Shown here: positions 15,001 through 26,100 of the stretch, in pieces
Layout: every line of letters starts with the position of its first letter
Numbering within the stretch: position 1 is the first letter of the stretch
Source of the DNA: Lytechinus pictus
Lineage: Eukaryota; Echinodermata; Echinoidea; Temnopleuroida; Toxopneustidae
Reading direction: 5' to 3'
NCBI RefSeq assembly: GCF_037042905.1
Contig: NC_087257.1
Location: forward strand, 19,550,001 to 19,614,000
Length of the DNA: 64,000 bases
Made by a program: the position numbers and the translations under genes
The notes under the pieces: model-generated
What the model was told of the DNA's origin: nothing
The model's database searches: none
Seen by the model: the letters and a program-made list of their open reading frames with translations, nothing else

Positions 15001-18000
15001 TGTTATTGTAAATACATCGTTGTTATTATTCTTAATTGACGAAAAATAAATACAATACAACAGGTGACCGTTATTGTCATCTGAATAACATTCTCTTCAT
15101 ATTAGTCTACTTTTGTCCTATGATCGTCACGTGAGAAGGGCCTGAAGTAGTTCGTGATTGGATATTTATATTTCACAAATTGTATGCGCAGTAGGTAATA
15201 AATCACTGAAATCATAGAAAATCGATGTGCAGTTCTTGCTTATCTTCGGTAATCTTAGTTTCATCTGTGTTATTTGGGGAAATGTCTGCATATTTCAATA
15301 TGGAGGCAATTTTGTGATTGATTTTTTACCATTTAAAATTCCTTTTCCAAAGTTTCTCCTTATAAATATTTCAGATATACGTGCACATAGCGTCTATCTC
15401 GTAATGATGTTAATGAGGTCCTAATGTCAGAATGTGTGAGCGGGTCGAATAATATCATATTTCATATCACAACAATCGTCTGCTTCTCAAGTTTGCTACT
15501 CCAAATATGAAGCATGGCGATTGAAAGGCATAAGCTGAAATAGGGCATCAGCCAACAAAATCAAGACCAGGGAAAATGTTCCTTCTTTTAGTGATCAGAT
15601 ACGACTTGGTAGTCATGGTAATTATTTTGTCACAAGATGTACACAACCAGGTGACGGTGACTATCATTGGATAATAGTAGAGCTCGCGTTAATCGCCCAT
15701 CGTTTCATATATGTCCATGCTTCGAGTAATGAAATATAAATGTATTGAGACAGACATCGTATCAATACTACAAATTATGATTCATTGAACACAATCTTGC
15801 CAAAACACAATACAGATTTTATTTAACACTTATATGAATATGCTGCTATCAAAGTTTGGGAATCCCCTGGCACACATCAACCCAAACTATACAATCTTTC
15901 AAACTACTAACGATATTCTTCGTTTTAATTTGTAATATAGTTACAGTAATATATATATATATTTTTCAAATTTCCTATCATGAATTTCCTATTGTCATTT
16001 TATTATCTGAAATATATAATTGATGTTATCATTTTATATTTTTTAAACCTGTTGTATCAGGACCACGATGTAATCAGCTGTGCTGGTCATATTTTTTCCT
16101 GTATAAATAAATTTTTTTTTTAAATGAATAGCCTGAGCTGCGGTTTCTAGCACTGTGATTTCAAGCATTTACCCCTGAAATGTGTGCATCACAATGTGGA
16201 TTAACTTCTCGCTGAATTACGCCATCGCTGTGATTTGAACCCACGACCCTCTGTTTCAGAGTCCTGAGACTCACTAGGCAAGAACGCTCCAATTATAGTA
16301 ACGTTAATGATAACATCAACGATGGAAATAGTATATTAACAAAGATAACAAACGAACAGAAGAAATGGGATGAAAAAAATCGAAACACTTACCAATTGAC
16401 CCTGTCTCGTTGTTATTTGAATCTCTGAAAAGTTTGCTGATTGAACTTGAAATTCAAAAGAAATTCGAATGAATAGATGAAGTCAGTGTACACACAAAAA
16501 ACATAATATTTAAGAGTGGCAATGAAAGAACCTGTGAAAAAAAATTATTGGTGTACGTATATACAACACATTTGATTTTGACATCATAATCCAAGACCGT
16601 TCTTAGACATAAGAATACGATGGCAACCTTGGAATTTACTTTTTCATTCTTTTTTTTCTTCAAATTAATCCAATGGCAAAGGATGGCGGAGTTACGATTA
16701 CTCCGCTATCAAAGTTTTACCATCTTGGGCATTTGACCTCCCAACCCCATCTGTAAGGTGTGTGTGTTTTTCTTTCTAAAGAATTACCCTGAATGCCTAA
16801 TTTTATTTCGTTCCATCAGTAGTGGATCCAGGTGGGGGCACATTGTGCCCGTGCCCCCACCAGGATCCACTACTGATGAAACGATGGCCTTTAACAGTCA
16901 TAGCAAATATTTGTAATGAGAATATGCCGCTCATAATAAAGTGAAGACTTTTTCTTTCTTGTAAGTTTTTCCCCAAAAAATGACCTCCATTTTGTAGTTA
17001 AAGAGTTGGGTTTTTTGCCTTAAATTATTCCTGACATATTTTTGGGGGGCGGGGTGTCAATTTGTTTTCTGTACAAAAATGCCACCCACACCCCTTGGAA
17101 AATCCTGGATCCGCCTCTGTGTTCCATAATGATCATAAGTAAACCATTTAACTTTGGTCTTAAAAAGAAATTTTTAGAGAAAAGAATAACGAATCTGCAT
17201 CGTGTCAGACCGGAAAAATGCTTACAGACTGTTTACTTTGACAAATCCTTTTTTATCAGCACAGTTGAATTTAGCATTTATTGCATGAATAATATTTGGT
17301 TTGAGTTACTTGTTTCTAGATAAGGTGTATCTCAGACAAGCTTTAGATCGTCAATGGCAACTTTTGTACAAAACATACCAATTAATTTGATAGCAATTTT
17401 TGTTTTACTCTGGCCATTAAAATCCCTGCTTATCATAAGCACTATCAAGTTTGAATTCTTAAGAGCGTAAAGAAAAGTAAAACTTTGTTAATGTAGTCAT
17501 GCATTAAATAGATAACGACACATGTTTGACAATGAATATGAAACCATTAAAAAGGTTTGTAATATTCTGATTAGTATCATAGTATAAAACATACAAAAAC
17601 TATATATACCACTGCGGATTTATTTCTATCATGGGATAATTGGCTAATCGTCAAGAAGGAAACGACTTCTATACATTATGTACCCTGTCACGATTGATTT
17701 AAAGGTCAAGTCCACCCCAGAAAATGTTGTCTTGAATCAACAACAAAAAAATCAAACAAGCATGACACGGAAAATTCATCAAAATCGGATGTAAAATAAG
17801 AAAGTTATGACCATTTAAAGTTTCGCTTATTTTTCACAAAACACTTCTATGCACAATTCAGTGACATGCAAATGAGAAAGTCGATGATGGTCCTCACTCA
17901 CCATTTCTTTGTTGTTTGAATCATACAATATTTCAATTTTTACAGATTTTACAATAATGAACAACTTGACTGAACCTTATACTATGTTAACACGATAGTA

Positions 18001-19453
18001 ATTCCACAATGAGGAATACAGGACAAAGCGGAGAAAATTGGAACATTTTATATTTCATGCAATAGAATACAAAATAAATAGTAAGTGATGTCGTCAGTCC
18101 CCTCATTTGCATACCGACCAGGATCTGAATATAACTGTTTTGTGAAATTAAGCGAAAATTTAAAAATTGTATAGCTTTCTTATTTTACATCTGATTTAGA
18201 TGACATTTTCAGTGTTATGCTTGTTGTTGGGGTGGACTTGACCACTCATTCAATGAACAAGGTTATGATATAACCTTGTTCTCAGTTATATCTCCATGTG
18301 TGGCAAAATAAGGATGGCAATGTTTGGCTTATTTTCTCTTTTTCTTTGGGACAAATGCTTGATTTTTTTTACACTGACAGTTTCCATTACACCTATTTGT
18401 CATACAACTTGGCCCTTAAGTAAATTTGATTCTTTAAATTATTTTTTTCTCAATTAAAAATAGAGATAAAAAAATGAAAATTGTCTTGCCATATTTTTTC
18501 TACCAATAGAGGGCGTACACAAAAATATGCCAAAAATTCAAGTTTTTGAGCGCTCTAGTGAATACAAAAGATATTCCCAAGTTACAAATGAAAAAGAAAT
18601 TGCAACTGTGTGGAAATTAGTAATTTTGGTCACAAAAGTGATATTTTAATCTTTTTTTAAAGTGTGTGCTCTGTACAGCATTGGCATGCCATAGTCCAAC
18701 CTGTAGATTCCCCACAGGCAGGGTGGTTGCAGTGAACAAGTGGACTTGACCTTAGAATATAGACGAATTTCAATTTTCTTGTTCCATAAAACAATCGTTT
18801 TTTACATAAAGCCAATCAAATCTGAGCATGATCTTTTCAGAACCAGTAAGTGATAAGATTTATATCTGAGCACTCAATCGATTAATTGAAATACCCACCT
18901 TTTCACCCCCCCCCCCCGCCCCTGGATTTGATACTTCATTTTTAAGACACTTACCATTGTCAAGATGGCGAAGTACTCGTAATTTTGTTGATCTTTTATT
19001 TTCCAGCTGCAAAGGAAATTTTAAACAAGAAATTATAAGTTCAAAGAAATGGACCAACATTTCATTCATTGGTATTTTAAAAAATGAGAATCAACATTTC
19101 ATTATTTGGAAAGATCTTTCATCATTGACGTCGTTGTATAACATGGCATAATACCTTTAATTTTTCATTTGTATTACTATTGGTTATAATGTAAGAGTCG
19201 TGTAGAGTGAGATGTTTTCATCACTTGTCTTGAGACAAAATGTAAAAGAAAAGTAATGTTTAATCCATGTTTTATTTAATAAAAAGAACACTGATAACAT
19301 AAAGCAAATATGACGGATAAACAAGTATATTTTAAAGTCGAATCTTACCGGAGTACCACGTCTCAAGAATCGCCTTGCTCTTGTACCTTCGTCTAATCCG
19401 TAGCAGCAAATGATCAGAATCAACAAACAAAATAGAAATATCAGCGACTTCAT
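1..19453 (-). CDS. Gene 1: giant secreted LDLa-repeat protein (15 exons seen, 3' end outside window)
   Basis: Joined exons on the minus strand: 19453-19349, 19006-18955, 16424-16393, 14473-14351, 13680-13506, 12648-12515, 11707-11515, 11117-11037, 10790-5122, 4644-4489, 3513-3424, 2650-2542, 1743-1618, 949-905 and 49-1. All junctions use GT-AG and the phases agree throughout, giving about 2,379 codons before the window edge. The product starts with a hydrophobic signal peptide, then a basic stretch with RARR and LRR (possible proprotein-convertase sites), then about 58 LDLa modules of the CDGxxDCxxGEDExxC type, then a short heptad-like segment. LDLa modules bind calcium through the acidic residues at their C-terminal end and usually bind proteins or lipoproteins. 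No EGF, beta-propeller or membrane segment is seen, so this is not a standard LDL receptor. It is likely extracellular. Nearest relative in view is gene 2. The function is not known to me. Confidence 0.85.
905..949 (-). CDS. Gene 1 exon 14: short heptad-like exon
   Basis: 45 nt, phase 1 to 1, between acceptor tactctcag and donor gtacgt. It encodes [15 protein letters not shown], with leucine and valine spaced as in a coiled coil. Gene 2 has an equivalent phase 1 to 1 exon at 31201-31266 ([14 protein letters not shown]), in the same place before the final exon. That parallel is the main reason I accept so short an exon. Confidence 0.6.
1387..1413 (+). repeat. (GTT)9 microsatellite in gene 1 intron 13
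   Basis: Nine GTT units. Intron 13 holds no further exon that I can support, and in particular no WAP exon. Confidence 0.9.
1618..1743 (-). CDS. Gene 1 exon 13: last LDLa module seen
   Basis: 126 nt, phase 1 to 1. It encodes [11 protein letters not shown], then [14 protein letters not shown] and GGEDEALC, followed by PGQQ. The CDD in place of CDG and the LGGEDE end are within the family range. The acceptor is ttttttgcag and the donor gtatgg. Confidence 0.8.
2542..2650 (-). CDS. Gene 1 exon 12: LDLa module
   Basis: 109 nt, phase 0 to 1. It encodes [19 protein letters not shown] and then a serine-rich acidic end SDEIPLNC, followed by NDFQNL. The donor is gtaagtc. Confidence 0.85.
3424..3513 (-). 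CDS. Gene 1 exon 11: LDLa modules
   Basis: 30 codons, phase 0 to 0. It reads [20 protein letters not shown], closing one LDLa, and CGAYEYE, opening the next. The acceptor is ttttttcatcag and the donor gtaagcc. Confidence 0.85.
4022..4322. mobile_element. MITE-like element (GGCCCGTATTCTGAA ends) in gene 1 intron 10
   Basis: The left end GGCCCGTATTCTGAAGTCG is matched inversely by the right end ...AAAGAATACGAGCCC. The inner ends share TTAAACYC/GTCTAAGTTAA. A second copy with the same ends sits in GALNT intron 9 (59414-59632). Non-coding, about 300 bp. Confidence 0.7.
4489..4644 (-). CDS. Gene 1 exon 10: LDLa modules
   Basis: 52 codons, phase 0 to 0. It completes the split module ([15 protein letters not shown] to GEDEENC) and begins the next ([17 protein letters not shown]). 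The introns sit directly before a module cysteine on one side and after CISK on the other. Confidence 0.85.
5122..10790 (-). CDS. Gene 1 exon 9: giant 5.67-kb exon with 48 complete LDLa modules
   Basis: An uninterrupted 5,669-nt exon, phase 1 to 0, from acceptor ttctgcag at 10791 to donor gtaact at 5121. I count 48 complete LDLa modules and the start of one more (CDRDQFQ) that finishes in exon 10. Each has six cysteines and the CDG..DC..GEDE..C signature, so the exon is under coding constraint despite heavy internal duplication. Modules 1-15 are diverse. From module 16 on, a nine-module block recurs (separate entry). Between modules 12 and 13 lies a tyrosine-rich linker (about 9269-9361). The first in-frame ATG inside the exon is not the real start, because the frame stays open up to a good acceptor and the upstream exons join in phase. 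Confidence 0.95.
5400..8949 (-). repeat. Higher-order array: nine-LDLa block, 3 full copies plus a partial fourth
   Basis: Inside the giant exon, the block starting with (N/S)TVCGFQC begins at 8949, 7917, 6885 and 5856, so the periods are 1,032, 1,032 and 1,029 bp. The module order per block is CGFQC, NLCNGF, CPGKF, EGC.S.F, CGSQFEC, CEF.C, CP.EF, CLNQFKC, CPSPRF. The fourth copy keeps only the first four modules and then passes into unrelated LDLa modules. Copies differ by scattered substitutions (for example DNVRDC, DNIRDC, DNFRDC), so this is not an exact recent triplication. Confidence 0.9.
11037..11117 (-). CDS. Gene 1 exon 8: LDLa module 6
   Basis: 81 nt, phase 1 to 1, encoding [18 protein letters not shown] and DSDQDCRNG. 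The intron then splits the glycine codon in front of EDEENC in exon 9. The acceptor is tttttacag and the donor gtgagtt. Confidence 0.85.
11515..11707 (-). CDS. Gene 1 exon 7: LDLa modules
   Basis: 193 nt, phase 0 to 1. It completes LDLa 4 ([19 protein letters not shown]), encodes LDLa 5 ([12 protein letters not shown] to GEDEQDC) and begins LDLa 6. Two donors are possible at the end. The one giving phase 1 (gca then gtacgt) is chosen because it joins exon 8 as FSCRSGEFQC. Confidence 0.8.
12515..12648 (-). CDS. Gene 1 exon 6: LDLa modules
   Basis: 134 nt, phase 1 to 0. It completes LDLa 3 ([19 protein letters not shown], then EDEQAC) and starts LDLa 4 ([16 protein letters not shown]). The donor gtaagatg follows directly after the asparagine codon. 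Confidence 0.85.
13506..13680 (-). CDS. Gene 1 exon 5: LDLa modules
   Basis: 175 nt, phase 0 to 1. It completes LDLa 1 (DERSC), encodes LDLa 2 (CPSDMTRC to NREDELGC) and the first half of LDLa 3 ([10 protein letters not shown]). The acceptor is ttcttag and the donor gtaaat. LDLa 2 has NREDELGC at its acidic end, which keeps the acidic pattern. Confidence 0.85.
14351..14473 (-). CDS. Gene 1 exon 4: first LDLa module
   Basis: 41 codons, phase 0 to 0. They encode [18 protein letters not shown] and run to YDCQGGE, the body of an LDLa module. The closing DERSC is supplied by exon 5, so the intron splits the calcium-binding end of the module. Confidence 0.85.
16120..16290 (-). mobile_element. tRNA-derived SINE-like repeat in gene 1 intron 3
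   Basis: The minus strand reads ..GTCGTGGGTTCAAATCAC.., a Pol III B-box-like motif (plus-strand complement at 16228-16245), preceded by a TAGTGAGTCTCAGGACTC stem. The body lacks a clear A box, so it is degraded. Confidence 0.5.
16393..16424 (-). CDS. Gene 1 exon 3: 32-nt microexon
   Basis: Acceptor acttttcag and donor gtaagtg enclose 32 nt that read [11 protein letters not shown] when joined to the phase-1 base of exon 2. It ends in phase 0, exactly what exon 4 requires. Without this microexon, exons 2 and 4 do not join in frame. That phase argument is the main support, since the peptide is too short to recognise. Confidence 0.65.
16814..16878. repeat. Near-perfect hairpin in gene 1 intron 2/3 region
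   Basis: Arms CATCAGTAGTGGATCC..GTGGGGGCAC and its inverse differ at one base over 28 nt, with a 9-nt loop. It lies upstream of ACACCCCTTGGAAAATCC, so it may be the folded end of a poly-C-rich repeat family also present near 30540-30835. Confidence 0.7.
17701..18243. mobile_element. MITE-like element (GGTCAAGTCCACCCC ends), copy 1
   Basis: The ends AAAGGTCAAGTCCACCCC and GGGGTGGACTTGACC are inverted, and about 150 bp next to each end also pair (AATCGGATGTAAAATAAGAA with TTCTTATTTTACATCTGATT). It lies in gene 1 intron 2. Copies 2 and 3 are in GALNT introns. Confidence 0.8.
18955..19006 (-). CDS. Gene 1 exon 2: basic linker
   Basis: A 52-nt exon, phase 0 to phase 1, between acceptor ttgcag and donor gtaagtg. 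It encodes [17 protein letters not shown], a lysine- and arginine-rich linker after the signal peptide. It has no cysteine and no recognised domain. Confidence 0.7.
19349..19453 (-). CDS. Gene 1 exon 1: signal peptide
   Basis: The ATG at 19453 opens a 35-codon exon ending in a perfect donor (CCG then gtaag), phase 0. The first 19 residues (MKSLIFLF... IICCYG) form a typical hydrophobic signal peptide. They are followed by [16 protein letters not shown], which holds two multibasic motifs. The exon lies 545 bp from the oppositely oriented start of gene 2. Confidence 0.85.
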
Positions 19454-19998
19454 GCTGGCCTAACGATGGACCTTAAGGTTTCCTCATCAAAACTTTTCCC
19501 CTTAATTGGTTACAGTTCAGAGTGCAACCTAAAAATGGGTGCAAGAAAGTCGAATCATTGATTGATTCTTCTAGTAAAAGTATGTTATACTCGATCGAAA
19601 TGGCAGCGTTCAATTTTCCATTCACCTTTTTCACCATGTCCTGTGCATGTGTCGAAGACGACTACAGACGACGCAGTCAAGCGTTCGACCGTTCAACAAT
19701 TCTCCGCGCATTCTTAGCGTGAAAGAGGCAATTACATTTGCATGCGATGCAATGTCAGTAACACCTGGTACAATAAGGGTAAGAACCTACACACAATGAG
19801 TAAGGAATGTACGTCCAATTAATTTGGCATAATGCCCCACGTATGCTGTAGGGTGCGGCTAGTGGGAAAACCTCCACAGATTTGGAAGAAAAACCGCAGT
19901 TGGATGAGGAGCGGGAAGGATTCGAGGAAGGACGTTACAATCTATAGTTTTATCCCTTTTTTCGTGGCTGCCATTTTCCTCCTTGATCTTAGAAGAAA
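19454..19998. promoter_or_regulatory. 545-bp shared 5' region between divergent genes 1 and 2
   Basis: The only DNA between the two start codons, so it must hold at least parts of both 5' UTRs and probably both core promoters, unless untranslated first exons lie farther away. No TATA box is evident. Visible motifs are an octamer-like ATTTGCAT at 19736-19743, aaATGGC motifs at 19597-19606 and (inverted) 19966-19980, and a YY1-like AAAATGGCGG over the gene 2 start codon. An ATG at 19832 opens a 74-codon frame that overlaps the gene 2 start in another frame, which suggests that the gene 2 mRNA starts downstream of it. Motif calls are by eye. Confidence 0.4.
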
Positions 19999-20109
19999 AT
20001 GGCGGCTCTCTTCCACGTACTCATTGCTCTTCAGTGCTCTATCTCCATCGTTTTAAGTAAGCCTGTTGACTTAACTGAAAGTTGGAAAGGCTCACCCAAG
20101 AAACAATCG
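19999..20109 (+). CDS. Gene 2 exon 1: signal peptide
   Basis: 37 codons from ATG at 19999 to donor gtaagc, phase 0. [20 protein letters not shown] is a hydrophobic signal peptide, followed by [17 protein letters not shown]. The context AAAATGGCG is favourable for initiation and no other in-frame ATG lies nearby. Confidence 0.8.
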
Positions 20110-23100
20110 GTAAGCAAGAAGAAGTTTTCCAAAGGTTGTAGTTACGACAATTTTCTTCGTAGAAGAAATATGTGACCTATAACGAATCAAATAATTAAAC
20201 TCGTTTGTTGTCTACGTGTTTATAATGCCTTCCATTCTTGATGCATTATCACAATAGTCCGAGGTGTCTATATTTCATGTTTGAACAGATTAGTGAAAAT
20301 GTTAAAATTATAGTAAATGATTACGCAATGGTCACATCAACGAAACCGACCCCAGAACCATCGCATTAATATGACACATCATCGTTCTTTTTTAGCAGTC
20401 TTTGTTGGTGTGAATGTGACATTAAAACCTATTCAATAAATCTTGATCAAACCTAGCCATTCATGCAAAGTGGTTTAATCATTGGGTAATTAATACAAAC
20501 ACAAAAAAGAAAATGATGAAAAAATAATTGAGGATACAAACAATAATTATCTGCAGGCACAGACCCTTTTAGTTTTCGCAATTCGCGTAGAGCATAATTC
20601 AGAGTCTGAAGAAGTGAGACTAGATTCATTATGTACTGTATCTGACTCTACCAATGAGAGAGTTTGGATTCTAGTCTTCACTCTAGACATGGTTTTTGTC
20701 ATTAATGTAATGTAGATCCTCCAATTGGCAATGCGACAGATATGTGTGGTGTCACATGTGAACAACTTTCCCGTTGATGGACTATAAAATACCCCAAAAT
20801 GTCTCTTTTTGCTCTTTCTTATGGTGATACAAACTCTTTATCCATAATTTATTCTTTGAAAATCTGTATTACAAGCCCTTCTATAGAAGGAATTAATGAT
20901 CTACTGATAGATGTGATAAAAGAGGCATTTTAAGTGAAATATATACAAAAGCAATGGGAAAGTTGTTCACATGTGATTTCACACATCTTTGTCGCATTGC
21001 CGATTGGAGAATCTACATTACATTAATGATCTAAACTTCAAATGCTCATAACTTTCTTATTACTCATTCAATTTTTCTCAAACTTTCATTGATCTGTTTC
21101 TTTGATTTTTCTGTTTTCACAGAAACAAGCTATCTTGTTCCAAAGGTTTCATTTTCCTTTAATAATGTAGAAGAGTAATAAAAGAAGGTCTGCATGTAAA
21201 TTATGTTTTATTGACCCATCTTTAAATTTTATAGATTTGGAGAGATCAACCGATGGACATCGGCAATGAGATCGACCTTGGCAAGAGAAATGCATTCGGA
21301 AGTGAGTTTCTTTGTATGATTGAGTCGACAAGTGACATAATTATCAATTTATCATATTTTCTATAGTTCAATTTTTCAGTAGGCTTTTGCAATTGGCGGC
21401 ATAATTTTTATTGTTTTCAAATTATATTTTATTATAATATCTTATTTCACTGTCTTTTCACTGAAGGGAAATGAATCTGGGGTCGCGGAAACGGTGGGGG
21501 CTGGGTGGGCTTTAGCCCCCCCCCCCCTCCCTTACTTTTTTTTTCCAAAACCATGTACAAAAACGTGAAAATGACCTGTTTAAATTTTTGCATGGTCAAC
21601 CCCCTCCCCTTCAAAACTGTTTCGCGGCCCATTGTGAATGTATCCTATTTATTCATAAACTCGTAAACACACAATTCAATGTATCATTCGATACTTTTTT
21701 TAATTCATTTACTCTTTTATTCAATTCAACCCATTCCATTCGTAAAACACATGGATAAACAGAGTAAAATACAAGATTGATGTATGAATGTGAAGACAGC
21801 TTAAAATGAATCCGGTAAACATTGGCGCCATCAAATATTTAAATAACATTCAGATTGAATAAATTAGCATAAGATCAAGGTAATACAAATTTAAAAGAAA
21901 ATTATTAATATACCAGGACAAACCTTACATATAACATGAACAAGAAAGAGCTTGAAGAAAATCTCAATATAATAAATTGTACATAATAAGCTTCTTTTTT
22001 TTTTTGAATAAATTCTGAAAGGATATAGTTTCAGTAAGGTTTTTAACCCAAATTTTCCCATTTTTTATATGTCACTCAGATTGCATGCCACCGGGATCCG
22101 ATGTCCCTGGGTTTCGCTGTGCAACGAGTCAGGAGTGTATCCCTCTGGGTGAGGTCTGCGATGGCGTCAATGATTGCGACTTCGATGCCTACGACGAGAC
22201 GGACGATGCGTGTATGGTAGTCCAATGCGAAGGATTCCTCTGTGCCGATAGGTCGTGTCTCCTCGCCGAGTTCGTGTGCGATGGGTCTCCTGATTGCAAT
22301 GATGGCATGGTAAGTCAGGAGCGGTTCCGGCAAGGAGGGGGCAAGAGACACCCCGACCAATTTGAGTTTTTTTCAGTTTTTTGCTGGGTCCCTCCCACCT
22401 CTTCTGGTTAAATACTAGATCTGTACCGTATTCACAAAATGTATTGAAGATAATTTTTGTTTGTTAGTACCATGGAGCTACTTAGTAGCTCCATATTGGA
22501 GTGGTCTTTGCCTTTAGTGTATATGACCATGGACCTAACTGTAGTAGGTCCATGATCATGATCATATGACCCTTGGCTCATTATTGTAAAGGGGTGAACT
22601 AATTCGTATCGAGATCTGGCCTCTTAATTACAAGTTATTGTTGTATATTTTTAACCGAAAAAAATCAAATTCAATATTTTATTGTTTTTCTTTCCCTTTC
22701 GGTTGGTGGAATTTTCGTTAGGATTAGGATTTTAGACAAGGATCGATCTGATAATTTTTTTTAATGAGGAATGAGTAATATAATTCTTATTTATCAAAAT
22801 TATGTCTTTATAGGATGAAGAAGATTGTAGCATGAACCAGTGCAGCGCTGATCGCTTCCAATGCCGGAGTGGACGGTGCATCCCAACCTTCTGGCGGTGT
22901 GATATGCTTGAGGACTGTCAGGAAGGGGAGGACGAGTCGGGATGCGATGAAAATGTTTGTCCGGGGGACGAATTTCGCTGTGACACCGGCTCGTGTGTCA
23001 TCCGCCTTTGGGTTTGTGACGGTCAGGTACGTAAAGAAAATAGATGTACTGACAAATATCAATTATCACACCTCTACAGATTATAATGAATGAAGTAGAT

Positions 23101-26100
23101 AATTAATAAACTGGCAAAATGAGAGCTTGATGAGGAAAGGAAGGCCTGAAATTTGAATTGATTTGGTGGGGATATAGCAAATATAATAATGGTTATCTTC
23201 CTGCATTTATATGCGCGTACATGTTTTTAATTAATTTCACATAATATTTATTGTTTGATTTATTTGATGATGCAATATAATATGGCATTACATTCTTTAT
23301 TGTTGTGAACAATTCCCAACTCTATTGATATGTAATGAATGTTATTAATTAATGACCGTTTCCTTTGTTTCTTGAAAACATCATAATGCGAGTGTGGTAA
23401 ACAGTGAATAAAAAAGCACGTTGCTTAGGCCCGGCACTATAAGTAGTTTAAACTTATAAATAATTGTTTAAACTTTTTATAAACAACTTGTTTAAGACAT
23501 TTAAATTATTGTTACAATCATGGGCATAAAACAACGCGCTTATTTTTTTTTACTTAGACTATTCACAATTCTAAAGGGTATACTACATGAATAAAATGTA
23601 TCCTGGGTTAGGCTCTTTGAAAATTATAGGCAGTGTCTGCATCTCTATCTGGTGCCTTTTTGTTGGCACTTAAAAAAGTTTTTATACATTATACCATAGA
23701 TGTCAATTTATCATTTGTCTTGTTCATAACATTTCACACCGGACCAAAAATACATCGATTTCAATTGGGCTAATTATGTATTCACGAGGTAATATCTTGG
23801 ACCCCCAATGGACCGATTCCCACGAAATTGGGGCTTTTTGGAGGTATTTCATTATATATTCTATCCAAAATAATCAATCGCTGACATGCAAACAAAGGAA
23901 AATCGATGACGTCATACTTTGATACTCTTCATGAAAATACTGAGATTTTTTTTTCATTTGCTATTTTATATATATTTCTTAGAGTGATTGTCCCCATGGC
24001 GAAGATGAGACTGTTGGTTGTAACGTGATTGTGGATTGTGATGACGACCAGTTTCAGTGTGGAGACAATTCGTGTATACCGAAAACTTGGGTCTGTGATG
24101 GAGTAGACAACTGTCCTTCAGGTATCATCCGAGAGAAAAATCAATGTTTAACCCGTTGAGGCTAAAGGGGCTTTCACAATTGCTCTTGCGATCATTTGGT
24201 CACAATATATGTTGCGCAGAATCGCAACGGTTGTAAGCAGTCGCGCCAACAATTGTGAAAGGGGCTTAATGAATCCACATACTCATTATATTTTGCATAA
24301 ACAAAAACACTAAACAAAACATTAAAATGTTCAGTAGTCAGAGAGGTAAATTGCTAATTCGTCTACTGCCAACTCGTCCACTCACCACATGGTCGACATT
24401 AATTTAGTCTAATGTCATTCCGTCCATCAACATTTCATCTAACAACAATTTGGTCGAATAACCATTTGGTCCAATCACTTCGTCTAATCCCCATTTTGTC
24501 TCATAACCAGTTGGTCTTAATCCATTTCAATTTCATTCATCTTGCACAATCAACACTTAGTCCAATAAGACCAAATGGTGTATGGACTAAATAGCTATTG
24601 GACCAACTGGTTATTAGACAAAATATTGAGGAGACGAATTGGCAATTAGACAATGGATGGTGGACGACCTGATGGTAGCCCAAATGATAGTAGATGAGTT
24701 GGTAATTGGACGAATTGGCATTAGACGAGTTGGGAATAAACCGTCAGAGACAGGAGTAAAAGTACTATGTCTGTGAAGTCAACATCCGTCCACTAATCTT
24801 CGTAAGCGGGAAAGTACACCCAAGGTTAAATGAAAAGCATGTTTTTAACATTGAACTGAATACATTTGGGAAGATCAAATCTTCTGTAAATCACTATTAC
24901 CAATTTTGAAATACCAATACTTCAATACAATGTAAACTGAATGAGCAATGTCTCTTGCATAGTATTGATACATCTGAAAAGGTCAAGGCCCCGTCTTACA
25001 AAGACTTACGATTGATCCGATCAATCGAATAATCTATAGTATATGGAATCCATCAATGTAATATTTTTTTCTTTAGGAAATTTGCTCAATGTCCTTTGAA
25101 AACTTTGAAAACAAAGAGAAGCATACTGAATTGTCAAGAAAACAGTGAATGTATGACTTTACGTCATTTCTAGAAAATTTTGAACAAACATGAATTTTAG
25201 ATGTTGACATTGCTGGCTTTCCATAGTTACGATTGATCTGATTAATCGCAACTCTTTGTAAGACGGGCCCCAGTTATTTTTTTTTGTCTTATTGGGTTAA
25301 ACTTTATGCCTCCGCTTATCCTTTCTATACGTTATATCATCATACATTATGCTTTAGTTATCGTTTGTTTTATAATCCCCATGATCATGTAATTCATCCG
25401 TATGTATATGGAGGCCACTGGCGTACAGATGGGGGGGGGGGCATTGGGCCATATTTACGACCAATGAAGAAAGGGAGAAAATTGAAGGGAAGGAAAAGGG
25501 GTGAAATATAAATCATTATCTTTTATCAAAGTCTATCAATAAATAAGATTTTTAAATAAAAATGTCAATTTTTTTGCTAGCACGCTTCGCTTTCTCGCAG
25601 CTTGTTAGAAATTTTTCCCCATACTCGATGCCTGATCCCATCAATTTTTTTGGTCCTTACACTTCTGGTACAGGCGATGATGAAGACCAAGATTGTTGCA
25701 AAAAGAAAGAATTCCGCTGCCATACCGGGCAATGTATCCCTGAAGAGTGGCGCTGTGACGGACGTATTCGGGACTGTCCTTCGGGGGAGGACGAGGAGGA
25801 CTGTGGATGCGGGCCGAACGAATTCCAGTGCGACAGTGGGACGTGCATTCTGGATACCAAGTTCTGTGACAATGTGGTGAGCAAATGGAGTCGGACAAAC
25901 GCAGGGGCGTATCAAAGTTATACCAGCGAAGGGGGAGGCAAGAGCCTAAGTATCATATTTGCACCAGACTTAGGTCGGTTCTGATTGGATCTTAACTACC
26001 TATTGGTAGTGTTGGCACATAAAGCTTGGTCGTCTTAAACGTTTTCGCCAGCCCAAAAGATTCTTGATGGGAAAGTGGCAGATCCTTTAAGACAAACTTA

